This document shows positions 1-7,214 of a stretch of DNA of 20,050 bases, in pieces. A program made the position numbers and the translations under genes. The stretch's first letter is position 1. Every line of letters starts with the position of its first letter. The notes beneath the pieces are model-generated. The model was not told the origin of the DNA. It was given only the letters and a program-made list of their open reading frames with translations, and searched no databases. The DNA is from an uncultured Armatimonadota bacterium (GTDB lineage Bacteria; Armatimonadota; Armatimonadia; Armatimonadales; Armatimonadaceae), in the NCBI GenBank assembly GCA_903881535.1, contig CAIRTT010000113.1, positions 1-20,050 of the forward strand, written 5' to 3'.

Positions 1-792
1 AGAACGGCGGGTAAGGGTATTCAGCACCTCCGCGACAATGGTATTCATGTCGATGTCGGTCTACTCCATGACAGCGCTGTGCATCAACAGCGGGGCTTTC
101 GCAGTATCCAGGCCGCTGGACGGCCCTTTGTCATCCATAAAGTCGCAACAACGCTCGATGGCCACACAGCCTGTGAGGGTGGGGATTCGCGGTGGGTAAC
201 ATCGGAGCCGGCGCGTAAAGCTGTCCACCGCCTTCGTGCGGCCTGTGATGCCATTGTCGTCGGGGTTGGTACTGTCATCGCAGATGACCCTGACCTCACG
301 GTTCGGAATGTGTCTCTGCCAAGTGGTCGGCAGCCTCAGGTGGTTGTCTTTGACCGGACACTCAGAATGCCACTTTCAGCGAGAATTGCAAGACCCGGGA
401 CGATTGTCGTTACGATGGCAGCTGCACCGAAGGCATCCATGTCAGCTTTACAAAGCAAGGGGTGTCACATTCTGACATTGGAACCAGATATGTACACAGT
501 GGCGAACATTTTGCCGTTGCTTGCGGGTCTTGGGTTGGGAATTGTCTTACTAGAAGCAGGTGGGACACTGACGGGTTCGTTTTACCGAGCCCGCTGTGTG
601 GATGAAGTCAAGTGGTTTCTTGCGCCGAAACTTGTTGGTGGTGGGAGTGCGCCAGTTGCCCTTGCTGGCTCGCCTCTTGCAACACGTATGAACAGTGCAA
701 TTGTGTTGACGCAGATGCAGATGCACAGGTATGGTGTAGACGTATTGATTACAGGACGGCCTGTGTGGGAAGGACGGGAGGCAGAGATCTGA
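1..792 (+). CDS. ribD: Riboflavin biosynthesis protein RibD, C-terminal reductase part (5' truncated by window edge)
   Basis: The frame is open from base 1, so the start lies upstream; 263 residues are visible. RibD deaminates and then reduces the pyrimidine intermediate made from GTP during riboflavin synthesis. The visible part is the end of the deaminase domain (a GKGI-HLRDNGI-V-VG stretch) and nearly all of the NADPH-dependent reductase domain: GRPFVIHKVATTLDG, SRWVTSEPAR, a DAIVVGVGTVIADDP segment, LLEAGGTLTGSF and a C-terminal LAPKLVGGGSAP. The zinc-binding deaminase motifs (H-A-E, P-C-x-H) should sit in the roughly 100-130 residues missing upstream. The usual EGG of the reductase reads EAGG here. 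The stop codon overlaps the ribE start (TGATG), so the two are translationally coupled in one operon with ribBA. Confidence 0.95.
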   Translation, partial: RTAGKGIQHLRDNGIHVDVGLLHDSAVHQQRGFRSIQAAGRPFVIHKVATTLDGHTACEGGDSRWVTSEPARKAVHRLRAACDAIVVGVGTVIADDPDLTVRNVSLPSGRQPQVVVFDRTLRMPLSARIARPGTIVVTMAAAPKASMSALQSKGCHILTLEPDMYTVANILPLLAGLGLGIVLLEAGGTLTGSFYRARCVDEVKWFLAPKLVGGGSAPVALAGSPLATRMNSAIVLTQMQMHRYGVDVLITGRPVWEGREAEI

Positions 793-1466
793 TGTTCACT
801 GGCATTGTCGAAACAACCGGTAAGGTAACACGTATCGACCGACTGAGTGAGTCAGTCCGCCTTAGCATCGCTGCCGGACGTGTATCCGAAGATGTCTCCC
901 TTGGGGACTCAATCGCCGTAAATGGCGTATGTCTGACTGTCGTGTCCATCGATGCACCAGAGCTCGTCTTTGATGCCGTTTACGAGACGCTGCGCAGGAC
1001 GACGCTTGGCGCATTGTCGGTTGGTGATGTGATCAACCTTGAGCGAGCGATGGTAGCCAATGGCCGCTTTGGTGGGCATATTGTTCAGGGGCATGTCGAT
1101 GGTGTAGGACGTATATCATCCATGCGGCCCGTCGGGAATGCCTGGCAGGTTCATGTTGATGTCGATACCAACCTAATGCGCTACATTGTTGAAAAGGGCA
1201 GCATCTGCATTGATGGTATTTCGCTTACCGTAGCCGATACCGGACATTCCAGCTTCTCGGTCAGTGTAATTCCGCATACGTGGGACAACACAACGCTTTC
1301 ATCCCGGCGCGCTGGTGATTCATTGAACATCGAGTGCGACATCATTGGGAAATATATCGAGCGCCTTATGGGATTCTCGACAAGTACCAATGTAGCCGCT
1401 CCTGTTTCCATGGATATGTTGGTTCGTAACGGGTTTGCAACTGAAGTGGCTACTGAAGCGTGGTAA
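792..1466 (+). CDS. ribE: Riboflavin synthase alpha subunit
   Basis: A 224-residue protein that dismutates two molecules of 6,7-dimethyl-8-ribityllumazine to riboflavin in the cytoplasm. It begins with the family hallmark MFTGIVE and shows the expected internal duplication of two lumazine-binding barrels: NGVCLTVV with GDVINLERAM in the first half, DGISLTVAD with GDSLNIECDIIGKY in the second. The GGHIVQGHVDG segment marks the start of the second barrel. An upstream in-frame extension to 612 exists, but MFTGIVE and a GGGAGG Shine-Dalgarno at 776-781 fix the start at 792. It overlaps ribD by one base and ribBA by seven. Length is normal for the family. The symbol ribE follows the Bacillus convention (ribC in E. 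coli). Confidence 0.96.
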   Translation: MFTGIVETTGKVTRIDRLSESVRLSIAAGRVSEDVSLGDSIAVNGVCLTVVSIDAPELVFDAVYETLRRTTLGALSVGDVINLERAMVANGRFGGHIVQGHVDGVGRISSMRPVGNAWQVHVDVDTNLMRYIVEKGSICIDGISLTVADTGHSSFSVSVIPHTWDNTTLSSRRAGDSLNIECDIIGKYIERLMGFSTSTNVAAPVSMDMLVRNGFATEVATEAW

Positions 1467-2698
1467 ACGACGCTAATATTGCTTTTGCTTCGATTGAGAC
1501 CGCTATTTCCAAGCTGCGAGCCGGCGGCATTATCATTTTGGTGGATGACGAAGACAGGGAAAATGAAGGCGATTTTGTGATGGCCGCAGAGTTCATCACG
1601 AGTGAAGCAATCACCCTCATGACCCGCGAGGGAAGCGGCATCATCACGGTCCCGATGGAGCAGCGACGACTTGGTCAGCTAGGGTTGGACCTAATGGTCC
1701 AGGAAAACACAGAGTCGCTTCGGACGGCGTTTACTGTAACCGTTGATGCCGTTGCGGGTACGACAACTGGAAGCAGCGCGCATGACCGTGCTCAAACAAT
1801 CCGGATGTTGGCAAACCCTCTTTCGGCAGCCAAAGACTTTAACCGTCCCGGACATGTCAACCCCTTGATGAGTCGTCAAGGCGGTGTCTTGAAGCGCCCA
1901 GGCCACACAGAGGCTGCGGTTGACTTCATGCGTCTTAGTGGACTGCAGACCGTTGGTGTGATCAGTGAGATTATGGGTGATGATGGCGAAATGTTGCGTC
2001 TCCCCGCGCTTGCCGAAATGGCAAGCCGCCTGGATATGCCGTTGGTGTCCATCGCAGACCTCATCGCGTACCGCCGCCGGACAGAAAAACTGGTTCACCG
2101 CATCGCAACAACCAAGCTCCCGACGCTTTATGGCACATTTACAACGCATGCTTACCTCTCGGATGTCGATGACAACGAGTATTTGGCGCTGTGTATGGGA
2201 GATATCACCGGTGATGAGGCAGTCTTGACACGGATTCACAGCTCGTGTGTGACCGGAGACCTGCTGGGATCGCTGCGTTGTGACTGTGGTGATCAGCTTG
2301 ACCTCGCATTGGCTAAGATTTCATCCGAAGGCCGGGGTGTGCTCCTGTATATCGAACAGGAAGGCCGAGGGATTGGTCTCGTCAACAAAATGCGCGCTTA
2401 TGCGCTTCAGGATGAAGGTGTGGATACATTGGATGCAAATCTTCGTCTAGGATTTCCTGTGGATGCGCGAGACTATGGCATCGGAGCGCAGATATTGGTT
2501 GACCTTGGGCTTAAGCGGTTAATGTTGATGACGAATAACCCTGCAAAGCGGGATGGTATTGACGGCTTTGGTCTTGAGATTACGGAGCGTGTGCCGCTAC
2601 CGATTGAGCCCAATGAGCATAATCGGGCCTACCTAGAGACGAAGCGCCGCCGGATGGGACATCTGCTCTTCGATGCATCCACTCCAAACGATGTCTAA
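1460..2698 (+). CDS. ribBA: Bifunctional 3,4-dihydroxy-2-butanone-4-phosphate synthase / GTP cyclohydrolase II
   Basis: A 412-residue fusion catalysing both entry reactions of riboflavin synthesis. The N-terminal DHBP synthase domain (about residues 1-205) has the acidic metal and substrate motif DDEDRENEGD, the AFTVTVDA segment and RPGHTEAAVDF. The C-terminal GTP cyclohydrolase II domain (about 210-400) has the zinc triad C-x10-C-x-C (SSCVTGDLLGSLRCDC), YIEQEGRGIGL and the TNNPAKRDG-DGFG segment ending in ETKRRRMGHLL. The usual HSEC before the first zinc cysteine reads HSSC. The start is GTG at 1460, seven bases inside ribE with no strong Shine-Dalgarno, so reinitiation from ribE is likely. 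It is the last gene of the operon; no ribH follows within the window. Confidence 0.95.
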   Translation: MVNDANIAFASIETAISKLRAGGIIILVDDEDRENEGDFVMAAEFITSEAITLMTREGSGIITVPMEQRRLGQLGLDLMVQENTESLRTAFTVTVDAVAGTTTGSSAHDRAQTIRMLANPLSAAKDFNRPGHVNPLMSRQGGVLKRPGHTEAAVDFMRLSGLQTVGVISEIMGDDGEMLRLPALAEMASRLDMPLVSIADLIAYRRRTEKLVHRIATTKLPTLYGTFTTHAYLSDVDDNEYLALCMGDITGDEAVLTRIHSSCVTGDLLGSLRCDCGDQLDLALAKISSEGRGVLLYIEQEGRGIGLVNKMRAYALQDEGVDTLDANLRLGFPVDARDYGIGAQILVDLGLKRLMLMTNNPAKRDGIDGFGLEITERVPLPIEPNEHNRAYLETKRRRMGHLLFDASTPNDV

Positions 2699-2824
2699 GA
2701 ATACAACTCGTAGTTAGATGCGTAGGTTTGTCGTCCTTTTTCAGATTGAAGGGGGAACAACTCTTGAGTATCGAACCGTATGTTAGATACGCATGTCCTC
2801 ATAACTGCTCCAGCACGGAGTGGC

Positions 2825-2856
2825 TCCCGGCTCTTAACGGAACCGGGATTTTTTTA
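2825..2856 (+). terminator. Rho-independent terminator of the rib operon
   Basis: TCCCGG pairs with CCGGGA, and the stem extends inward to about ten pairs with one mismatch around the small loop TAAC. It is followed by a run of seven T. It lies 127 nt after ribBA and ends the riboflavin transcript. Confidence 0.85.
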
Positions 2857-2925
2857 TTTAAAGGGGATAGTTATTCTCCAAAGCAAAACATCTTAGGCGT
2901 TTGATGGTTATCGTCCAGCTAAATG

Positions 2926-2954
2926 AAAATAACCACCCAGCGGTTGCGGGTGGT
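2926..2954 (-). terminator. Rho-independent terminator of the sigma factor gene
   Basis: On the minus strand ACCACCC pairs with GGGTGGT across a nine-base loop, followed by TTATTTTCATTT. It starts 25 nt beyond the sigma factor stop codon and faces the rib terminator, so the convergent units are insulated from each other. Confidence 0.8.
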
Positions 2955-2978
2955 CATTCACATTTTGAATGCCTTGGA

Positions 2979-3851
2979 CTATACGATCTCGCGCAGGCGG
3001 CCCTTCTTGGCTTCATTCCTAAGTTTCTTGAGAGCATGCTGTTCAATCTGTCGGACACGCTCACGGGAAATATTGAGCTGCTCGCCAATTTGGGCCAGCA
3101 CCAATGCATCATCACCATCAAAACCGTAGCGCAACCGCATCACCCGGCGCTCACGCTCATCAAGCGAATTCAGGATGTTGTCGACTTCCTGAACCATCTC
3201 GACATCGAGGAGTGTTGACTGCGGATCTGGAGCGTTTCGATCGGTAAGCAGGGACCCAAGGGATGTGTTTTCTTCATCGCCGACGGGTAAGTCAAGCGAA
3301 ATCGGATCCTGTGTCGTGTTCAGGAGAGCCTGTACTTTACGCACAGAAAGACCTGAGCGCTCGGCGATGGTTTCGTGGGTAGGTTCATCACCGGTCTCGC
3401 GGCGGAGCTCTGCTTTGACACGGTCCAATTTCCGGAGAGACTCGGAAACGTGGGCAGGGAGACGAATCGCTTTTGCCTTGTTATCGACGGCACGGCCAAT
3501 CGCCTGGCGGATCCACTGGGTGGCGTACGTACTGAAGCGGAAGCCGCGGTCTGGATCATAGCGCTCAGCGGCCGTCATCAGGCCAATGGCGCCCTCTTGA
3601 ACCAGATCCTCGATTGGGATGCCACTTGCGCGATAAGCCTTCGCAATGGAGACGACGAGACGCATGTTTGACTCGACGAGGCGATGCTGAGCACGACGGC
3701 CCTCAAGGCCACCGAGCTTGACTTTGCGTGCAAGGTCCATCTCCTCCTGATGATTCAGCAGGCGTGCACGTGTCAGGCGGGTGATGCCGTGATGATGCTC
3801 ATCGGCAGCACCTTTGGATTGGGTGGGTGTGGTTACGCGATCTTGTTCCAT
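2979..3851 (-). CDS. RpoD-like sigma-70 family RNA polymerase sigma factor
   Basis: A 290-residue group 1/2-type sigma factor that directs RNA polymerase to -10/-35 promoters. A short region 1.2 remnant (about 22-45) is followed by region 2 (about 55-125: NMRLVVSIAKAYRASGIPIEDLVQEG, then FRFSTYATQWIRQAI), region 3 (about 127-205: RLPAHVSESLRKLDRV) and region 4 (about 222-282) with the helix-turn-helix LNISRERVRQIEQHALKKLR. There is no long region 1.1, so it is shorter than typical primary sigma factors. In region 2.3 the usual Trp-Trp pair reads Gln112-Trp113. The ATG at 3851 has no close Shine-Dalgarno. Monocistronic, with its own terminator. It could be the housekeeping factor or a group 2 paralogue; the sequence alone does not decide, so no symbol is given. 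Confidence 0.93.
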   Translation of the reverse strand: MEQDRVTTPTQSKGAADEHHHGITRLTRARLLNHQEEMDLARKVKLGGLEGRRAQHRLVESNMRLVVSIAKAYRASGIPIEDLVQEGAIGLMTAAERYDPDRGFRFSTYATQWIRQAIGRAVDNKAKAIRLPAHVSESLRKLDRVKAELRRETGDEPTHETIAERSGLSVRKVQALLNTTQDPISLDLPVGDEENTSLGSLLTDRNAPDPQSTLLDVEMVQEVDNILNSLDERERRVMRLRYGFDGDDALVLAQIGEQLNISRERVRQIEQHALKKLRNEAKKGRLREIV

Positions 3852-4333
3852 CGTGTCTGACTTCAGTTCATCCCTTGGCTTGAGATTCCAGAAATACTGG
3901 CTTCGACCCCGTATTCCATACAGGCTACCGTAAATCCTGCTAGCACACTATTATTTTTATTTGATAGTCATTGCTACTTGAATTTGATTAAAGCATGACA
4001 TAGGTAGTGGATGCTTGTCGATGTGTCTCGTTGCGTATTCTTTCACACATTTGTGCCTCGAGTTCGGTTATCAACAGTGAATGATTCTCACTGACAGATA
4101 TAGCTAAAACGAGAGATTATTGCAACGTGTGCGTGTGGTGCGCGACCTATATTGAATGTATCAGATGAACGGAAAGTGAAGCACAGCACTTCGTTAAGGC
4201 GAATTGTGGATGCACAGGTACTTTCAGGCGGATTGGTCTGATTTGATGACTCCTCGTTAAGACAGTGGAATGATTCACACCCGCACTGGTTTGTTTTTGG
4301 AGAAACATTACACGCACCGGTTCGACAGCTTCA
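3852..4333. other. 482-nt intergenic region upstream of the sigma factor gene
   Basis: No convincing gene. It holds the 3' flank of the helicase gene and, reading on the minus strand, a candidate promoter (4097-4125) whose predicted transcript would start next to the inverted repeat CAGTGA/TCACTG (4075-4093) and carry a leader of about 240 nt. I see no intrinsic terminator after the helicase gene, so read-through into the sigma gene is possible. Confidence 0.5.
4097..4125 (-). promoter_or_regulatory. Candidate promoter for the sigma factor gene
   Basis: On the minus strand, -35 TTGCAA (4120-4125) and -10 TATATC (4097-4102) are separated by exactly 17 nt; each matches consensus at four of six positions. 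It points at the sigma gene about 240 nt downstream. A matching stem-loop lies at the predicted 5' end. Confidence 0.4.
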
Positions 4334-6316
4334 CTACCGCTTGTTTGCTGCGAAAAAGCTTTCGACATCCGGAATGTTGTGGGTTACCGGGGCAGGCGGA
4401 AGATCATTGAGAAGCATCCGGCCATAGCGCTTAGTCACCAGTCTGCTATCGAGGATACCAACAACACCCGTGTCCGTGACAGTCCGCAAAAGCCGACCAA
4501 ATCCCTGCTTCAGACGAAGACTTGCACTGGGTAGTGACCATTCCAGAAATGCATCCCCGCCGGCATCTTTAATACGTTGCTCCCTAGCACGTTGTGGCGG
4601 CGTATCCGGGATTGCGAATGGGAGTTTATCAATGACTACGAGCGACAGGGCATCTCCTGCGATATCAACGCCTTCCCAAAAGCTGTAAGTTCCTAGGAGC
4701 ACTGCATTTTGGGTCACACGGAACTCACTCAGCAGGCGTCCACTCGGTTTATCACCTTGCACGAGCAGTGGCCATTTAGTGCCTGCAAAGCGATCACGCG
4801 CCTGCTGTAGCATCCGGTGACTGGTAAAGAGCAGGAATGCCCGTCCATTCGATGCGTGTACCAAATCCTCCATGATGTCAAGCATCCGGGATGCGTATTC
4901 ATTGGATGCATCCGGGGGAGGCAGGTGCTTTGGAATGTAGAGCAGACTGTTCGCGGTGAAGTCAAACGGTGAGCCTTGTCGGCATTCGATGACCGATGAG
5001 CGGTTTAACCCAAGGCGAAATCGGACATCGTCAAATCGCCCAAGGGTAGCAAGGGTGGCGGAAACAAAAACCAAGCGCTTTGTGCGTGCCAGCAAAGCAC
5101 TTTCCATTGCATCGGAGATGAAGTGTGGCGTTTCCGTGAAGGTGACTGAAATCGATGTCGCAGCGCCACGGGGTTCCTTTACCGTAAACCAGTTGAACGC
5201 AGCCGTTTTTGGTGCATCCGATGCGGCCTGCTCCAGCTCCCGTGCTGCCCGGGTTGCCATCCGGGAAAGGCCAAACGCGCGGTCTTGATCGGGCCCTTGC
5301 ATCGATGCCTCCGCGATGGCATCCAAATCTTTTCCAAGCCGCTCGAGATTTTTTACAAGTGTGTTCCGCGTGGATGCAAAGGAGGTGGATGCCTCCTCTG
5401 TCTCCCAGGCTTCACTCAAAAAGGCTTCTCTGTTGCCAAGGATGGCGAGCGGTGTAACAAGATGTTGGTGGAGCTGCTCGATTTCCATCAGGAGTGCGGG
5501 ATTGGTAGCACTGATGCGTTTGCAACGGCTAATCAGGCGAGGCACACGTCCGCTTGTCCATTCGACGCCGAAATTGCGGGTCGCGGTCTCATCCACGTGG
5601 TGTGCTTCATCGAAGACAACGGCATCATAGTCGGGAATGAGGTTCATTCCAGGTGCATTCGCCGAGAGCTGTCGTAGTTTCAGGTCTGTAAAGAACAACG
5701 CATGGTTGACAACCAGGAGGCGTGATCCAGCCGCCTCTTCTCGGGCTTTATAGAAAAAGCACTTCGCGATATGCCGGCAGTCTTTCCCGCGGCATGAGTC
5801 GGGATGGCTACTGACATCATGCCAGTTGCCGAATATGAAGGGAAGATCTGCAACATCGCCAGTTTTTGTTTCTTTCGACCAATGTTGAAGCTTTATGAAA
5901 CCTGGGTCGATCTCTGCAAGGAGGTCTGCCGCTGCGACATCCATTTCCTGATGGCACAGATAGTTCTGCCGGCCTTTGAGGACAGCGTAGGTGATGTCCA
6001 GACCGAGCACGGCCATAACGGCAGGAATGTCTTTTTCGACAAGCTGCGTTTGGAGTGCGATGGTGTGTGTGGAAATGACGGCGGTCGTGCCATCATTTTT
6101 AGATAGCCAGTGAAGCAGAGGAACCAGATAGGCAAGTGTTTTACCAACGCCAGTACCGGCTTCCGCGAGGCATGGGACTGAATCGGTCAGGGCGTGTGAT
6201 ATTGCATCGGCAAGGGTTTGCTGTTGATCACGCGGGATGAACCCAGGGAATTGTTTAGCGAACGGACCCGAGGCCGCGAGAAGACTCGCAGCCTTAGATT
6301 TTCGTTTAGTTTCCAC
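4334..6316 (-). CDS. DinG/XPD-type iron-sulfur ATP-dependent DNA helicase
   Basis: A 660-residue superfamily 2 helicase, expected to unwind DNA 5' to 3' in replication or repair. Walker A is EAGTGVGKT (about 52-60), motif Ia ISTHTIALQTQL, and the DEAH box VVFDEAHH sits at about 233-240. Four cysteines between Walker A and DEAH (121, 175, 180, 186; C-x53-C-x4-C-x5-C) form the 4Fe-4S site typical of XPD/DinG. C-terminal motifs follow: VFVSATL, LLFTSHRML, GTYSFWEGVDIAG, LPFAIPDTPP and the arginine-finger motif QGFGRLLR (near 605). There is no N-terminal exonuclease domain. The start is GTG at 6316, 11 nt inside the end of fabI, so it is probably co-transcribed and coupled with fabI. DinG and YoaA cannot be separated by eye. 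Confidence 0.92.
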   Translation of the reverse strand: METKRKSKAASLLAASGPFAKQFPGFIPRDQQQTLADAISHALTDSVPCLAEAGTGVGKTLAYLVPLLHWLSKNDGTTAVISTHTIALQTQLVEKDIPAVMAVLGLDITYAVLKGRQNYLCHQEMDVAAADLLAEIDPGFIKLQHWSKETKTGDVADLPFIFGNWHDVSSHPDSCRGKDCRHIAKCFFYKAREEAAGSRLLVVNHALFFTDLKLRQLSANAPGMNLIPDYDAVVFDEAHHVDETATRNFGVEWTSGRVPRLISRCKRISATNPALLMEIEQLHQHLVTPLAILGNREAFLSEAWETEEASTSFASTRNTLVKNLERLGKDLDAIAEASMQGPDQDRAFGLSRMATRAARELEQAASDAPKTAAFNWFTVKEPRGAATSISVTFTETPHFISDAMESALLARTKRLVFVSATLATLGRFDDVRFRLGLNRSSVIECRQGSPFDFTANSLLYIPKHLPPPDASNEYASRMLDIMEDLVHASNGRAFLLFTSHRMLQQARDRFAGTKWPLLVQGDKPSGRLLSEFRVTQNAVLLGTYSFWEGVDIAGDALSLVVIDKLPFAIPDTPPQRAREQRIKDAGGDAFLEWSLPSASLRLKQGFGRLLRTVTDTGVVGILDSRLVTKRYGRMLLNDLPPAPVTHNIPDVESFFAANKR

Positions 6317-7094
6317 CCAGTTCGGGACCGAGCAGGTGGCATCCCGAGTCGATATGAATGACTTCGCCGGTGATCGCGCGGCTTAGGTCAGATGCGAAGA
6401 AGGCGCAGGTATCACCAACTTCATCCGGGTCCGTTGCCTTGCGCAGCGGTGCAACTTCAGGAATGCGCTTGTACATATCGCGGAAGCCAGCAATTCCAAC
6501 TGCGCTTGCGGTCAATGTCATGCCAGGGGAGACAGCATTAACGCGGATTTTCTGAGGACCAAGGTCATCGGCGAGGTAGCGTACAGTCGCTTCAAGAGCA
6601 GCCTTAGCCACACCCATCACGTTGTAGTTTGGTACGACACGCTCGGAGCCAAGGTAGGTCATCGTGATGATGGAGCCACCCTTTGGCATGAGTGGCGCCG
6701 CAGCACGACTCGCGGCAACCAATGTGTACGCGGAGACATCCATTGCCAAGGCAAAGCCGTCCTGACTGGTATTTGAAAACCTGCCAGAAAGCTCATCACG
6801 CTTCGCAAATGCGACAGCATGAATCATGAAGTCAAGATTGTTAGTGAGGCCAGCTACCTGCGTATGCAGTGCTTCGACCTGTGATGCGTCGGTCAGATCA
6901 CATGGAGCGACCAGTTTGACTGCATCACCGAGGGATGTCGCGAGTGTTCGGACATCTTTTTCTTCACGATCACCCAGATACGTCAAAATGAGCGATGCGC
7001 CTTCACGGACTGCGCTTTTCGCACAACCCCAGGCCATCGATCGTTCGTTCCGGACACCGTAAATTAAACCTATTTTGCCAGTGAGCAGACCCAT
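6306..7094 (-). CDS. fabI: Enoyl-[acyl-carrier-protein] reductase (NADH)
   Basis: A 262-residue short-chain dehydrogenase catalysing the last reduction of each fatty-acid elongation cycle. The FabI form of the nucleotide-binding site, GLIYGVRNERSMAWG, is near the N-terminus. The catalytic residues fall at Tyr147 (TMTYLG), Tyr157 and Lys164 (YNVMGVAK, Y-x6-K), matching E. coli numbering within one. SPGMTLTASAVGI is the substrate-binding loop and the end is VIHIDSGCHLLG. A TTG start five codons upstream is open, but ATG at 7094 begins the canonical MGLLTGK and has GGAGG five bases upstream. It lies 120 nt after the glycoside hydrolase stop and overlaps the helicase gene by 11 nt. A FabI with an intact active site is the type inhibited by triclosan and isoniazid-like compounds. 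Confidence 0.96.
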   Translation of the reverse strand: MGLLTGKIGLIYGVRNERSMAWGCAKSAVREGASLILTYLGDREEKDVRTLATSLGDAVKLVAPCDLTDASQVEALHTQVAGLTNNLDFMIHAVAFAKRDELSGRFSNTSQDGFALAMDVSAYTLVAASRAAAPLMPKGGSIITMTYLGSERVVPNYNVMGVAKAALEATVRYLADDLGPQKIRVNAVSPGMTLTASAVGIAGFRDMYKRIPEVAPLRKATDPDEVGDTCAFFASDLSRAITGEVIHIDSGCHLLGPELGGN

Positions 7095-7214
7095 GTCATC
7101 CTCCAATGTAGTGTATCCCGAATCGAGGCCATCGGGTTCCCGGTCTCGTTTGGTTGTTGTCCAGGATGAGTGATTTCGAGATAATCCGGAACCTGGTTGC
7201 CAAGTGGAACGATG

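Noticed and set aside
1691..2239. 182-codon frame antisense to ribBA
   Set aside because: The plus strand encodes conserved riboflavin motifs throughout; no start signal or domain on the minus strand.
2699..2824. Near-repeat GTTAGATGCG / GTTAGATACG (2713 and 2782) downstream of ribBA
   Set aside because: Only two short, imperfect copies; not enough for a regulatory or RNA call.
2764..2904. Small frame with TTG start and an upstream GGGGG, 46 codons, after ribBA
   Set aside because: It reads straight through the rib operon terminator, shows no recognisable motif, and the terminator explains the region better.
4147..4368. 73-codon frame on the minus strand after the helicase gene
   Set aside because: It overlaps the helicase 3' end out of frame, has no Shine-Dalgarno, and its composition looks random.
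7107..7214. Imperfect hairpin (CGAGACC/GGCCTCG) between the glycoside hydrolase and fabI genes
   Set aside because: No T-run follows it on the minus strand and the stem has a mismatch, so it does not qualify as an intrinsic terminator.
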